Assembly (NCBI GenBank): GCA_943788875.1
Contig: CALSSA010000003.1
Coordinates: forward strand, 92,511 to 156,510
Length of the DNA stretch: 64,000 bases
DNA from: an uncultured Pseudomonadales bacterium
GTDB taxonomy: Bacteria > Pseudomonadota > Gammaproteobacteria > Pseudomonadales > Porticoccaceae
Direction of reading: 5' to 3'
Shown: one piece after another, positions 18,624-28,845 of the stretch
How positions within the stretch are numbered: position 1 is the first letter of the stretch
How the letters are laid out: the number at the start of each line of letters is the position of its first letter
Position numbers and translations under genes: made by a program
The notes under the pieces: generated by a model
Databases searched by the model: none
What the model saw: the letters and a program-made list of their open reading frames with translations, nothing else
Told to the model about the DNA's origin: nothing

Positions 18624-20111
18624 ATGACTCTCAGTCGCGCGCAGACATTCCTTGCGCTATTTGCCTCTGGCGCCCTTATGCCTCTGGCGCTGGCGCCATT
18701 CTCACTCTGGCCTATCGCCATCTTAAGTACCGCACTGCTGTTCTGGGCACTGCAAAATCAAACCCCGAGACAGGCTCTGGTGAAGGCTACTGTATTTGGC
18801 TTTGGCCTTTTCTTCGCTGGCGTAAGCTGGGTTTATATCAGCATTCACGACCATGGCTTTATCTCAGCACCTGTGGCCTTTGTCGGGACAGTATTGTTCT
18901 GCCTGTTTCTGGCGGTGATCTTTGCTGCCCCGTTTGCCCTCAGCGCCATTATTCCGCAGACCCCACTAGCATTGGGCTTCGGGTTGCCGGCAATCTGGGT
19001 AATCAGTGAATGGATACGAGGCTGGATATTTACCGGTTTCCCATGGCTATATGCAGGTTATGCCCACACCGGCACCTGGCTCAATGGCTGGGCGCCCATT
19101 GGCGGAGTACTGTGGCTGAGCTTTATCAATGCAATGGCGGCAGCGGCACTGGTTCAATTACTGCAAAAACCCAGAGCAGCGATGCTGTCAGTTTTGGTCA
19201 TGGCGCTTTGGCTTGGCGGCTATGGTCTGCAAAACATCAATTGGACTCAGTCCACAGGGACTGAACTGTCCGTGGTACTAATCCAGCCCAATGTAGACCA
19301 AGAGGATAAATGGTCCCTGGTTGAACAGGACAATATTCTGCAACTACTGGCCCGCCAGACTGAGCCACACTGGGGTGCAGATATCATTATCTGGCCTGAG
19401 GGTGCTATTCCTGCCCTGCCCAAGCAGGTTATGGACTATCTGATTGAGGTGGATAATCGAGCAAAAGTGAACCAAACATCATTGTTAACTGGTATACCTA
19501 CTCAGGACCCACGCGAGCGGCGTTATTACAACTCAATGCTGGCACTGGGTGAGTCCAGGGGGCAGTACGACAAGACCAGACTGGTTCCGTTTGGCGAATA
19601 TGTGCCACTGGAAGGTATTCTCAGAGGCTTAAACCGATTTTTTGATTTGCCAATGTCGTCGTTCTCTCTGGGGGCCGCAAAACAGTCTCTACTGACAGCT
19701 AAGGGGCAATCCATAGCCACAGCAATTTGCTATGAAATAGCCTACCCCAATCTGGTAGCTGACAGAGCGGCGAATGCGAGTATTCTCATGACTGTCAGCA
19801 ATGACGCCTGGTTTGGCCGTTCGATGGCGCCCAGGCAGCATATGCAAATGGCGCGCATGCGGGCTATTGAGAATCGGAAGCCATTGATGCGCGGCACTAA
19901 TAATGGTGTCACTGCACTGGTGGACTACAAGGGCAATATTTACCAACAGCTAGAGCAATACAGCGCAGGTGAACTAAGCGGCACTGTTGTGCCAAGAGTC
20001 GGACAGACATTTTTTAACCGGTTTGGCAGTTGGCCAGCGGTTATCTTGTCACTACTAATTAGTCTCGGTCTTGCCTCACGCAGAGGACTGGCCAAAACAC
20101 TGAGGAAATAA
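18624..20111 (+). CDS. lnt: apolipoprotein N-acyltransferase Lnt
   Basis: A 495-residue inner-membrane enzyme that adds the third acyl chain to lipoproteins. About six to seven membrane helices fill the first 210 residues and one closes the C-terminus (ILSLLISLGLA). The periplasmic nitrilase domain contains the catalytic triad E259 (WPEGAIPALP), K317 (YDKTRLVPFGEYVP) and C369 (AICYEIAYP). Follows corC by 13 bases. Confidence 0.97.
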   Translation: MTLSRAQTFLALFASGALMPLALAPFSLWPIAILSTALLFWALQNQTPRQALVKATVFGFGLFFAGVSWVYISIHDHGFISAPVAFVGTVLFCLFLAVIFAAPFALSAIIPQTPLALGFGLPAIWVISEWIRGWIFTGFPWLYAGYAHTGTWLNGWAPIGGVLWLSFINAMAAAALVQLLQKPRAAMLSVLVMALWLGGYGLQNINWTQSTGTELSVVLIQPNVDQEDKWSLVEQDNILQLLARQTEPHWGADIIIWPEGAIPALPKQVMDYLIEVDNRAKVNQTSLLTGIPTQDPRERRYYNSMLALGESRGQYDKTRLVPFGEYVPLEGILRGLNRFFDLPMSSFSLGAAKQSLLTAKGQSIATAICYEIAYPNLVADRAANASILMTVSNDAWFGRSMAPRQHMQMARMRAIENRKPLMRGTNNGVTALVDYKGNIYQQLEQYSAGELSGTVVPRVGQTFFNRFGSWPAVILSLLISLGLASRRGLAKTLRK

Positions 20112-20112
20112 T

Positions 20113-20640
20113 ATGAAACTGCTAAACAAACTAATACTCTGCCTCACCGCAACAGTATCCCTATCCGTAAATGCTCTGGAAGTGGGTGATCAGGCACCAG
20201 CCTTTTCCCTGCAAGCCACCGATGGCAAAACCTATACTCTGGAGCAGTTCCACGACAAACAGGCCATAGTTATTGCCTGGTACCCAAAAGCCTTCACCAG
20301 CGGCTGCACCATTGAGTGTAAATCACTGGCTCAGAATGGCCATCTGTTAAAGCGCCTGGATGTGACTTATTTTATGGCCAGCGTTGACCCCCTGGAAGAC
20401 AACAAGAAATTTGCTGAAGAGACGGAGGCGGACTTTCCACTTTTGAGTGATCCCTCAAAAGAAGTCGCCAAGGCCTATGATGTGCTGGCTATTTATGGCC
20501 TACCCAAACGCCATACCCTGTATATTGGCAAAGACGGCAAGATTCTATTTATAGATCGCAAGATCAATGCCGCCACCTCGGCAGAAGATATGGCCGCCAA
20601 GCTGGAAGAGCTAGGTATCCCTGCCAGACAGGCCAGCTAA
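20113..20640 (+). CDS. secreted peroxiredoxin (Bcp/AhpC-TSA type)
   Basis: A 175-residue protein with an N-terminal signal peptide (MKLLNKLILCLTATVSLSVNA) followed by a thioredoxin-fold peroxiredoxin domain. The active-site segment YPKAFTSGCTIEC holds the peroxidatic-position cysteine C65 and a second cysteine C69 four residues later, the spacing seen in Bcp-type atypical 2-Cys enzymes. The export signal is less usual for Bcp proteins, suggesting a periplasmic peroxide-reducing role. It starts one base after lnt stops, so is probably cotranscribed. Confidence 0.88.
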   Translation: MKLLNKLILCLTATVSLSVNALEVGDQAPAFSLQATDGKTYTLEQFHDKQAIVIAWYPKAFTSGCTIECKSLAQNGHLLKRLDVTYFMASVDPLEDNKKFAEETEADFPLLSDPSKEVAKAYDVLAIYGLPKRHTLYIGKDGKILFIDRKINAATSAEDMAAKLEELGIPARQAS

Positions 20641-20654
20641 GCATCTATTTAAAT

Positions 20655-20680
20655 GCCTATCTAACTGCTGTTAGATAGGC
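20655..20680. terminator. perfect hairpin between peroxiredoxin gene and leuS
   Basis: An 11-base perfect inverted repeat, GCCTATCTAAC-loop TGCT-GTTAGATAGGC, starting 15 bases after the peroxiredoxin stop codon. There is no U-run after it on the plus strand, so a factor-independent terminator is not certain; it may act as an mRNA-stabilising hairpin. A TATAAT at 20692-20697 just after it could be the leuS -10 box. Confidence 0.45.
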
Positions 20681-20734
20681 CCCAGTTCCCCTATAATTCA
20701 CGCCTATTTTTAAATCAATAAGCAGTGAATCTCG

Positions 20735-23332
20735 ATGACCATTGAACAGCATTACAATCCCGCCGAACTTGAGCGCGAAGCCCAGCAATATTGGACTGAT
20801 AATCAAACGTTCGAAGTCACCGAGGATACCAATAAAGAAAAGTTTTATTGCCTGGCCATGTTCCCCTACCCCAGCGGTAAACTGCATATGGGTCATGTGC
20901 GCAATTACACCATCACCGATGTAATAGCTCGCTACCAGCGCATGCAGGGCAAAAATGTCCTGCACCCCATGGGATGGGATGCCTTTGGACTGCCAGCAGA
21001 GAATGCGGCGATTCAAAACAAGACTGCCCCGGCCAAATGGACCCATGAAAATATTGCCTATATGAAAGCCCAGCTTAAGTCGCTGGGTTTTGGTATCGAC
21101 TGGTCCCGTGAACTAGCCACCTGCGAGCCCGACTACTATAAATGGGAGCAGTGGTTTTTTACCAAGCTCTATGAAAAAGGCATGGTCTATAAAAAGACCA
21201 GCGCGGTTAACTGGTGCCCCAATGACGCCACGGTACTGGCCAATGAACAGGTCATTGATGGCTGCTGCTGGCGCTGTGATAGCCCGGTTGAACGCAAAGA
21301 AATTCCCCAGTGGTTTATTCGTATCACCGATTATGCCGAGCAACTGCTGGACGATCTGGATGATCTGGAACATTGGCCAGAGCAGGTCAAAACTATGCAG
21401 CGTAACTGGATTGGCAAAAGTCGCGGCGTCAATATGACCTTTGATCTGTCGGCGACTATTGGCGAGCATCATAGCTTTGATGTCTACACTACCAGGCCAG
21501 ATACCTTGATGGGCGTGACCTATCTCACTCTGGCAACTCAACACCCCATTGCCCTTGAAGCGGCCCAGAATAATCCAGAGCTGGCTGCCTTTATTGCTGA
21601 CTGCCAAACTCAACAGGTGTCCGAGGCCGAGATGGCTACCATGGAAAAACGCGGTATGGATACAGGCATCAGTGCTGTGCATCCGTTAACCGGCGAGATA
21701 GTGCCTGTGTGGGTCGGCAACTATGTATTGATGGACTATGGCTCTGGCGCGGTAATGGCGGTACCTGCCCATGATCAGCGCGACTATGAATTTGCCAAAA
21801 AGTATCAACTACTTATCAAACAGGTCGTTGCACCAGCCAACAATGAAGCCTGCGATATAGACACCGAAGCCTTTACTGCCAAGGGCCTGCTTATTAATTC
21901 TGGCAAGTATGATGGACTGGACTTCACTGCGGCTTTTGATGCCATAGCTGCTGCGCTTGAAGCCGCTGACCATGGCTCGGTAACTACTAATTATCGCCTG
22001 CGCGACTGGGGTGTAAGTCGCCAGCGCTACTGGGGATCACCTATTCCCATGTACAACCTGGCAGAGGGCGGTGAGATTCCTGTGCCTCTGGATCGGTTGC
22101 CCGTGATACTGCCCACAGACGTAGAAATGGATGGTATTCAGTCACCTATTAAAGCGGATCTGGATTGGAAAAACGCTGAGCTCAATGGTCAGGCTGTCGA
22201 GCGTGAAACTGATACCTTCGATACCTTTATGGAATCTTCCTGGTACCACGCGCGCTTTACCTGTTCCGATCTGGATAGTGCCATGCTGGACCCAGACCGC
22301 GCCAACTACTGGCTGCCCGTGGATCAATATGTCGGCGGCATCGAACATGCAATTTTGCACCTGCTCTATGCGCGCTTCTATCATAAGCTGCTGCGCGATG
22401 AAGGTCTGGTAGAGAGCAGCGAACCCTTTAAGAGCTTGCTCTGTCAGGGCATGGTATTGGCCGAGTCTTTCTATACTGAAACCGATGGCCGCAAGCAATG
22501 GTTGGCGCCCGCTGACGTCAGCGTCGAACGGGACGACAAGGGCCGGACTCTGAGCGCCACGGAAACCGCCACGGGTAACACAGTACACAGCGGCGGCATC
22601 ACTAAGATGTCAAAATCAAAAAATAATGGGGTCGACCCGCAAACCGCTATTGATCAACATGGCGCCGATACTGTGCGTCTGTTTACCATGTTCGCCGCAC
22701 CCCCGGAACAGACTCTAGAATGGAGTGATGATGGCGTCAGTGGTGCCCATAGATTTCTGCGTAAACTCTGGACCATGGTCAACAACCATCTGCAACAGGG
22801 TGATATAACCAGCCTTGACACAGACGGCCTCAATGACGAACAGAAAAAATTGCGCCGCAAGACTCATGAAACCATCAATAAAGTGAACGATGATTACGGT
22901 CGCCGCAATACCTTCAATACGGCCATTGCCGCTGTTATGGAATTGTTAAACGATGTTGCCAAACTAAATGATCAACAGGCTCAGAGTATTGCCGTGCGCC
23001 ACGAGGCTCTGACCAGTGCTGTGCTGTTGTTATCGCCAATTGCGCCCCATATCTGCCATCGCCTATGGAATGTACTTGGTAACACTGATGCAGTTGCCGA
23101 TGCGCCCTGGCCTGTATTAGACGAAGCTGCGCTGGTGCGCAGCAGTATTGAAATGGTGGTGCAGGTAAATGGCAAGGTACGCGGAAAAATTCAGGTCAGT
23201 GCAGATGCCTCAAAGGACGCTGTTGAAAAAATGGCCCTTGAAGATGCCAATGTACTACGTTTTACTGAAGGGGTGAGCATCCGTAAAATCATTGTTGTCC
23301 CCGGGCGGCTGGTCAATATAGTCGCCAACTAA
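20735..23332 (+). CDS. leuS: leucyl-tRNA synthetase
   Basis: An 865-residue class I synthetase. The HIGH motif appears as HMGH (51-54, in [14 protein letters not shown]), the KMSKS loop as KMSKS in [16 protein letters not shown], and the editing CP1 domain carries [12 protein letters not shown] and the [15 protein letters not shown] segment. Length and motif order are normal. It begins the conserved leuS-lptE-holA cluster. Confidence 0.98.
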   Translation: MTIEQHYNPAELEREAQQYWTDNQTFEVTEDTNKEKFYCLAMFPYPSGKLHMGHVRNYTITDVIARYQRMQGKNVLHPMGWDAFGLPAENAAIQNKTAPAKWTHENIAYMKAQLKSLGFGIDWSRELATCEPDYYKWEQWFFTKLYEKGMVYKKTSAVNWCPNDATVLANEQVIDGCCWRCDSPVERKEIPQWFIRITDYAEQLLDDLDDLEHWPEQVKTMQRNWIGKSRGVNMTFDLSATIGEHHSFDVYTTRPDTLMGVTYLTLATQHPIALEAAQNNPELAAFIADCQTQQVSEAEMATMEKRGMDTGISAVHPLTGEIVPVWVGNYVLMDYGSGAVMAVPAHDQRDYEFAKKYQLLIKQVVAPANNEACDIDTEAFTAKGLLINSGKYDGLDFTAAFDAIAAALEAADHGSVTTNYRLRDWGVSRQRYWGSPIPMYNLAEGGEIPVPLDRLPVILPTDVEMDGIQSPIKADLDWKNAELNGQAVERETDTFDTFMESSWYHARFTCSDLDSAMLDPDRANYWLPVDQYVGGIEHAILHLLYARFYHKLLRDEGLVESSEPFKSLLCQGMVLAESFYTETDGRKQWLAPADVSVERDDKGRTLSATETATGNTVHSGGITKMSKSKNNGVDPQTAIDQHGADTVRLFTMFAAPPEQTLEWSDDGVSGAHRFLRKLWTMVNNHLQQGDITSLDTDGLNDEQKKLRRKTHETINKVNDDYGRRNTFNTAIAAVMELLNDVAKLNDQQAQSIAVRHEALTSAVLLLSPIAPHICHRLWNVLGNTDAVADAPWPVLDEAALVRSSIEMVVQVNGKVRGKIQVSADASKDAVEKMALEDANVLRFTEGVSIRKIIVVPGRLVNIVAN

Positions 23333-23357
23333 CCAGAGTTTGCTGAGAGCATTGAAT

Positions 23358-23885
23358 ATGATATTTAGAAATTTACTACTAACCACTGTTCTTGTGACGC
23401 TATCCGCTTGCGGCTGGCAATTACGCAACGCGCAGATCATTCCCGAAAACCTCGGAAGCATCCACCTGTTCTCTGAAGATTCTCACAGCAATCTGGTCAG
23501 TGAACTCACTAGAGTTCTGGACCTCTATGGTATCAAGGTAGTGTCCAGTGCTGCCGAGGCGAGCTACTCTGTGGTCATTGTCGACTATAGGCGGAGCAGA
23601 CGTACAGGCTCAACTAATGCCAGTGCTCGAGCCGCGGAGTATCAGCTTAATGAAGAAGTAGATTTTTTGATTGTGGATGCCGATGACAACCAGTTAATAC
23701 CACTTGCCACTGCTTCAGTTGAGCGCGTGTATGAGTTCAATGAACGTGATGTTCTAGCCTCTGGCAATGAAGAGAGTCTGGTTTTGGAGGGCATGCGCGA
23801 AGATATTATTCGCCAGATTCTCAATCGCCTGCGCTTGATTCCGGAGGCAGCTACTGACAGTCCTGAGACTCAGGAACCCCAGTGA
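23358..23885 (+). CDS. lptE: LPS-assembly lipoprotein LptE
   Basis: A lipoprotein of about 175 residues that plugs and stabilises the LptD barrel in the outer membrane. The start at ATG 23358 is preferred over an upstream TTG (23340), because it gives a compact lipoprotein signal MIFRNLLLTTVLVTLSAC (lipobox LSAC) and has a GAGAG element at a suitable distance. The body (WQLRNAQIIPENLGSIHL) is typical. It precedes holA, whose GTG start overlaps the stop codon. Confidence 0.9.
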   Translation: MIFRNLLLTTVLVTLSACGWQLRNAQIIPENLGSIHLFSEDSHSNLVSELTRVLDLYGIKVVSSAAEASYSVVIVDYRRSRRTGSTNASARAAEYQLNEEVDFLIVDADDNQLIPLATASVERVYEFNERDVLASGNEESLVLEGMREDIIRQILNRLRLIPEAATDSPETQEPQ

Positions 23886-24937
23886 AAATAAAAGCAGAGC
23901 AGCTTCAAGCCCATCTGCAAAAGCAGCTTTTACCCATCTATGTGGTCAGTGGCGATGAATCTCTGCTGGCGCAGGAATCTGTTGATGCTATTCGCGCAGC
24001 GGCTCAGACCCATGGGTTTGCCGAGCGCGAACTGTTTTATTTTGAGGGTAACAATCAGCATTACGATTGGAATCCAGTTATTAACGAAGCCAATTCTCTA
24101 TCATTGTTTGCCGATAAGAAAATTCTTGAGATACGCATTACCAGCGGCAAACCCGGGGATAAAGGCAGCAAAGCACTGACGGAGATCTGCGCCAACCTGA
24201 ACCCGGATAATCTGCTGCTTATTGTGTTGCCCAAGCTTGAGAAAAGCGCACAAAATAGCAAATGGATGAAGACTCTCGAATCTCTCGGCGCTCACATTCA
24301 AGTCTGGCCAATCACTGGCGTACAACTGCCGCGCTGGATTCAACAGCGGCTGCAGTCCGCCGGCATTGATGCCAATACCGAAGCAGTACAGATCCTCGCC
24401 GATCGGGTGGAGGGTAATTTACTCGCTGCGGTTCAGGAAATCGAAAAACTAAAACTGCTGGCGACAGATGGTGTTGTCGATGCCCACCGCATGTCTTCGG
24501 TAGTGGCGGATAGCGCCAGATATAATCTATTTGAATTTATTGATCGCATGCTAATGGGAGATGCCCAGTCTGCAGCCCGCTCATTGCGCGGCTTGCAAAA
24601 CGAGGGGACAGAATCTGTGCCATTGCTTTGGGCCATCACCCGAGAGCTGCGTATTCTGGTCGTGGCCAGCGAAAAAATTGCCCAGGGTGCCCATGCCGAT
24701 GCTGCGCTAAAAAGCTCAGGAGTCTGGGATAAACGCATTCCATTATTCCGCAATGCGCTGCGCCGATTAAGTCCGGCACATTTGCGTATGCTGCTGCATC
24801 AAGCCGGGGCCATTGATCGCGGCATCAAAGGTCAGCGACAATCTGATGTCTGGGATGAAATGGCAACTCTGGTGCTGTCTCTGGCTGGCAGTCCTACGCT
24901 GCAACCCAGCAGCATTAAGATCCTGCTGGATGACTAA
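23882..24937 (+). CDS. holA: DNA polymerase III subunit delta
   Basis: A 351-residue clamp-loader delta subunit. The N-terminal AAA+-like domain (LLPIYVVSGDESLLAQESVDAIR) and the central IQQRLQSAGI / LADRVEGNLLAAVQEIEKL segments are diagnostic. GTG start, overlapping the lptE stop (GTGA), so translational coupling is likely. It is convergent with the DASS transporter gene 8 bases downstream. Confidence 0.95.
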   Translation: MKIKAEQLQAHLQKQLLPIYVVSGDESLLAQESVDAIRAAAQTHGFAERELFYFEGNNQHYDWNPVINEANSLSLFADKKILEIRITSGKPGDKGSKALTEICANLNPDNLLLIVLPKLEKSAQNSKWMKTLESLGAHIQVWPITGVQLPRWIQQRLQSAGIDANTEAVQILADRVEGNLLAAVQEIEKLKLLATDGVVDAHRMSSVVADSARYNLFEFIDRMLMGDAQSAARSLRGLQNEGTESVPLLWAITRELRILVVASEKIAQGAHADAALKSSGVWDKRIPLFRNALRRLSPAHLRMLLHQAGAIDRGIKGQRQSDVWDEMATLVLSLAGSPTLQPSSIKILLDD

Positions 24938-24945
24938 ACCATAGC

Positions 24946-26331
24946 TCAACCAAGCCAGAGATAGACCACTGCAGTAATCACAGTGACCCCGATTAAATTA
25001 AGCGCAAAGCCTTCGCGCACCATCTGCTCGACGGTCATTTTTCCAGTGCCAAAGACAATCGCATTGGGCGCAGTGGCAACAGGCAACATAAAGGCACAGC
25101 TGGCCGATAATGCCGCTGGCAACATCAGAATGGCAGGTTCAAAACCGGCTCCCAGAGAGGCTGCGGCAAGAATCGGCATCAATAAGGTAGTGGTAGCGGT
25201 ATTGCTGGTTATTTCGGTCAAGAATGTCACCGACAGCGCGACTATAGCTATAATCGAAATGATGGATAATCTTGTGACACCGGAGAGCGACTGGCCAATT
25301 GCCTCGCTAATGCCCGTGACGGCAAAGGCTTTGGCGATAGCAATACCACCCGCAAATAACAGCAGCACTCCCCAGTGAATGCTGGATGCGGACTCCCAAT
25401 CTAATAGTTTGCCACCATGGCCATTGGGCAGCACAAACATCAGTACCACCGAGGTCAGAGCCACTGCCGCATAGTTGGCGCTGGGCACATTGAGCCAGCC
25501 GCTCCAGCCGCCAGCCGGTTCACGCAAAGTGATCCAGGCCAAGGCGGTTAAACCAAACAATATCAGCACGCGAACTTCTTCCGTGCGCCAATCGCCAACT
25601 TTAGGCAATACCAATGGTTCTCCTTTCTCCAAATTGCGCGTCATCCACAGCCCAGCCAATGGAATCATCAGCAGTACCACTGGCAGCGCCCAAAGCATCC
25701 ATTGGCCAAACCCTATGCTGACACCAGTGGCCTCAGCATAGATTTTTAGAAACACCACATTGGGCGGCGACCCGATGGGGGTGCCCAGTCCGCCAATGCT
25801 TGAGGCGTAAGCAATTCCTAAAAACAACGGCACTGCGAGTTTTTTAGAGGCACTATTGTTGCTCTCCAACACAGCATAAGCCACGGGCAACAGCATTAAT
25901 GTAGTCGCAGTATTGGATACCCACATACTGAGCACCGCCGAAGCGACCATAAAACCAAACACCAGCCGACGCTGGTCCTGGGCGCCAAAAAAGTTGACCA
26001 TATAGAGGGCAAGTCGCCGGTGGGCGCCACTTTTTTCCATGGCTTTGGAGAGCATAGCGCCACCCATGAGCAGCAGGATTAATGGGTCACCATAGGCCTG
26101 AGCCACCTGCTTGCCGTCTAGAATGCCGAGCAGTGGAAACACCCCCAGAGGAATCATTGAGGTGGCAGGAATAGGTATTGGTTCAAAAACCCACCACAGC
26201 GCACAGAGCATTGTCAGGCCAGCGGCCAGCGCACCTTGCAGAGCCCAACCCATAGCCATCATACTCAGGGTCAGAGCTAAAGCCGCCACTGGCCCAAGGA
26301 AAAGAGAAAGTCGTTTTAGCTGTGGGGTCAT
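24946..26331 (-). CDS. DASS/SLC13 family anion symporter
   Basis: A 461-residue polytopic membrane protein of the divalent anion:sodium symporter (DASS, SLC13) family, with two related halves each containing the SNT signature: VSNTATTLMLLPV and TSNTATTTLLMPI. These motifs form the sodium and carboxylate binding site in characterised members. Substrate (succinate, other dicarboxylates or sulfate) cannot be decided here. It ends the minus-strand cluster that starts with amgK. Confidence 0.9.
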   Translation of the reverse strand: MTPQLKRLSLFLGPVAALALTLSMMAMGWALQGALAAGLTMLCALWWVFEPIPIPATSMIPLGVFPLLGILDGKQVAQAYGDPLILLLMGGAMLSKAMEKSGAHRRLALYMVNFFGAQDQRRLVFGFMVASAVLSMWVSNTATTLMLLPVAYAVLESNNSASKKLAVPLFLGIAYASSIGGLGTPIGSPPNVVFLKIYAEATGVSIGFGQWMLWALPVVLLMIPLAGLWMTRNLEKGEPLVLPKVGDWRTEEVRVLILFGLTALAWITLREPAGGWSGWLNVPSANYAAVALTSVVLMFVLPNGHGGKLLDWESASSIHWGVLLLFAGGIAIAKAFAVTGISEAIGQSLSGVTRLSIISIIAIVALSVTFLTEITSNTATTTLLMPILAAASLGAGFEPAILMLPAALSASCAFMLPVATAPNAIVFGTGKMTVEQMVREGFALNLIGVTVITAVVYLWLG

Positions 26332-26564
26332 CAGTCGTCATCCTCGAGGGCAAAGTCACCATTGTCATAGGCCTTAATGATTTCCAGAGCCCTGTCGCCA
26401 TCAGCATCGTTCACCGTAATGACCAAGTGACCAAGCGCTGGCAAATCGCCCATTCCTCCTTGCAATGCGGCACCCTGCAGGAAAACCTGCAATCCCGCCT
26501 GCTCCATCAACCCAGTCAATAATTGGGCCTCAAAATAATCGCTGCCCTGATAAACCGCAATCAT
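26331..26564 (-). CDS. DUF2007 family small protein
   Basis: A 77-residue protein with the DUF2007 fold pattern: a short N-terminal strand (MIAVYQGSDYFEAQLLTGLMEQAGLQVFLQG) and a C-terminal ferredoxin-like half (GHLVITVNDADGDRALEIIKAY). Family members are described as putative signal-transducing proteins, with no established role. It overlaps the VanZ-like gene by 4 bases and the transporter start by one base, so the three are probably cotranscribed. Confidence 0.82.
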   Translation of the reverse strand: MIAVYQGSDYFEAQLLTGLMEQAGLQVFLQGAALQGGMGDLPALGHLVITVNDADGDRALEIIKAYDNGDFALEDDD

Positions 26565-26902
26565 AGAAATCTCCCACGCAGTTCTAGAAGTAACCAGCTG
26601 CTGGCAATACCAACACCATTGGCCATCAGGTCCCAGACATCACCATGACGATAGCTGGTCATGGACTGAGCAATCTCTATGAACAGGCCAAACAACAATA
26701 TCAGCATAGCCAGCAACCACAGGGATATTGAGCTTCTGTAAGCCCGCACAGCAAGGAAGTACAGCATGGCATAAATTAAGGCATGACCTACTTTGTCCTG
26801 TGATGCAAAAACTTGCGAGCCCTCAATTGGCAACATAGAAGCGACCGCAGTGGCTCCAGCACAGAGCCAGAAAAGAATTTGATAATAGTTTTTTGTATTC
26901 AT
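26561..26902 (-). CDS. VanZ-like family membrane protein
   Basis: A 113-residue protein with four hydrophobic segments and the VanZ-like pattern QDKVGHALIYAMLYFLAV and FIEIAQSM. VanZ relatives are small inner-membrane proteins, some of which affect teicoplanin susceptibility in Gram-positives; no function is assigned for the gammaproteobacterial ones. Encoded downstream of murU after a 32-base gap. Confidence 0.82.
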   Translation of the reverse strand: MNTKNYYQILFWLCAGATAVASMLPIEGSQVFASQDKVGHALIYAMLYFLAVRAYRSSISLWLLAMLILLFGLFIEIAQSMTSYRHGDVWDLMANGVGIASSWLLLELRGRFL

Positions 26903-26934
26903 GTTTCGCTTCAGCCCCTGAGAGCTAGTTTAGC

Positions 26935-27633
26935 TTAATGCTGGTTGTGTTGATTGTTAAGCTGATTGTTAAGCTGGTGGTAGCGCTCTACTGTTCCCAC
27001 ATCCCACCATTGCCCGCTATAAACTTCACCCGCGACCCGGCCGTTATCTATGACGGCGGTCATAACATCTAACCAGCGAAATGCCTGCTGCTGTGGATAT
27101 TGTGCCTGATAGGAGGAAAACAACTGTGGGCGTACCAGGCTAATACCACTAAAAGTGAAGCATGGCTTACCCCCTAAGCTGACCAGCTGCTCTGAGAGGG
27201 TAAAGTCACCCTGCGGATTATGCTCTGGATTATTGACCAGCAGCAGCCAGGCATCCTGATCCGGATCCAGTGTTTTGCCGCTAATATGGGGTATCGGAAA
27301 ATCGGTCCACACATCGCCGTTGATCAGCAAAAAGGGATCTGTACCCAGCATTGGAAGCGCTCTGGCAATGCCGCCACCAGTCTCCAATGGTCTTGCCTCA
27401 CGGGACCAACTAATACTGACGCCAAAATCGCTGCCATCACCAAAGTAGTCCTCGATCTGCTCAGCCAGCCAGCTGATATTGATCACCAGTTCAGTGATGC
27501 CCGCTGCCGCTAACCGCTCAATATGATGCTGCAGCAATGGCTTACCCGCGACCATAAGTAAAGGCTTAGGCGTCACTTCCGTCAGTGGGCGCATACGCTT
27601 ACCAAAGCCAGCGGCGAGAATCATTGCCTTCAT
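26935..27633 (-). CDS. murU: N-acetylmuramate alpha-1-phosphate uridylyltransferase MurU
   Basis: A 232-residue nucleotidyltransferase with the signature MKAMILAAGFGKRMRPLTE and PKPLLMVAGKPLL, plus the metal-binding NGDVWTDF. In Pseudomonas, MurU converts MurNAc-alpha-1-phosphate to UDP-MurNAc in the peptidoglycan recycling bypass that lowers fosfomycin sensitivity. Adjacency to amgK (4-base overlap) strongly supports MurU over other sugar nucleotidyltransferases. The C-terminus ends in a short QLNNQLNNQHNQH repeat. Confidence 0.92.
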   Translation of the reverse strand: MKAMILAAGFGKRMRPLTEVTPKPLLMVAGKPLLQHHIERLAAAGITELVINISWLAEQIEDYFGDGSDFGVSISWSREARPLETGGGIARALPMLGTDPFLLINGDVWTDFPIPHISGKTLDPDQDAWLLLVNNPEHNPQGDFTLSEQLVSLGGKPCFTFSGISLVRPQLFSSYQAQYPQQQAFRWLDVMTAVIDNGRVAGEVYSGQWWDVGTVERYHQLNNQLNNQHNQH

Positions 27634-28670
27634 AGGTCTGCCTTGTTAGCACTGCTATACCAACTCTGAGACTGTAACAGCGGGCTGATACGTTGCCGGA
27701 ACCAGCGACAGAATTCCTCGCTTTGCGGATACTGATCTGCGGCTTCAAGGCTGTAATCGATAACCATAGGCAGATCCTGAAGGTAGTTATGTTTGCCATC
27801 TCGCAGTGCCAAACGGGCAAAAATACCCATGACTTTGATATGGCGCTGCAGTCCCATAAGGTCAAACCAGCGCAAGAATTCGTGGTCGCCAATCTCTAAA
27901 CTTGGATCAGCTTCCAGCAGACGCCCCTTAAACGCAAGAGTTCGCTGGCGCACCATTGCTGCCGGCCAGCGGATGTAACAGTCTTTTAACAGGGATACCA
28001 GATCGTATGTGACAGGACCCCAGACCGCATCCTGAAAATCAATGACCCCCATATCACCATCGGCCAACAGCATAAGATTGCGTGAATGATAGTCTCGATG
28101 CACCAACACCTGAGGTTGCTCTAGGGCATTTTCAACTAGGCTGGCAAATAGACTTTCCAGCATGGCTATTTCGTTTTTATCTAAACTGCTGCCCAATAAT
28201 TCACCGACAAACCAATGGCGAAACAAGGCCATTTCGTCGCTTAGACTCTGACTGTCATAATCGGGGAATATCTGTATATTGGGCTGCAATTGCTGAATCT
28301 TAAGCAGGCAGGTTTCTGCTTGATCATAGAGACTATGCACTGATTCCTGATCGAGTAAGGGTAATAATAACTGTTCCCCAAAATCTTCAAGCAACATAAA
28401 CCCACGCTCGGCATCTACGGCATAAATAATCGGTGTGCGCACTCCCCCAGACTGCAATGCATGAGACGTATTTAAGTAGGCAGTGTTATTTTCTTTGGCT
28501 GGAGGGGAATCCACGGCAATCAGACTGGGGGCAGTATTGGTACGGTAATAACGGCGAAAGCCTGCATCTCCGGCCAGAGGAGCAATCTGCATTGGCCCAA
28601 CCAGTTTTATCGCTTCGGGAACTGAACCCGCAACCCAGTCAAAAAACTGTTGGTAATGATGATGAGACAA
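27630..28670 (-). CDS. amgK: anomeric MurNAc/GlcNAc kinase AmgK
   Basis: A 346-residue aminoglycoside-phosphotransferase-fold kinase with the catalytic loop VHRDYHSRNLML and the metal-binding segment GVIDFQDAVWGP. AmgK phosphorylates MurNAc at the anomeric carbon, feeding MurU. It is divergent from lptD, an arrangement conserved in Pseudomonas and relatives. The 175-base gap to lptD holds no clearly recognisable promoter. Confidence 0.93.
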   Translation of the reverse strand: MSHHHYQQFFDWVAGSVPEAIKLVGPMQIAPLAGDAGFRRYYRTNTAPSLIAVDSPPAKENNTAYLNTSHALQSGGVRTPIIYAVDAERGFMLLEDFGEQLLLPLLDQESVHSLYDQAETCLLKIQQLQPNIQIFPDYDSQSLSDEMALFRHWFVGELLGSSLDKNEIAMLESLFASLVENALEQPQVLVHRDYHSRNLMLLADGDMGVIDFQDAVWGPVTYDLVSLLKDCYIRWPAAMVRQRTLAFKGRLLEADPSLEIGDHEFLRWFDLMGLQRHIKVMGIFARLALRDGKHNYLQDLPMVIDYSLEAADQYPQSEEFCRWFRQRISPLLQSQSWYSSANKADL

Positions 28671-28845
28671 GCTGTAACACCTTATTTTTATGCTGATAAT
28701 CCTAAGTTATAGCTCTATTGGCTATATATAAAGCCTACAACTACAGAAAAATCCTATTCTAGCCTATTTGTAGCAATTAGAGGGGTCTACTCAGGCCAGA
28801 TATCAGGTAATATAACCTCTGACAAAATCGTTTCGGATAATAGTT

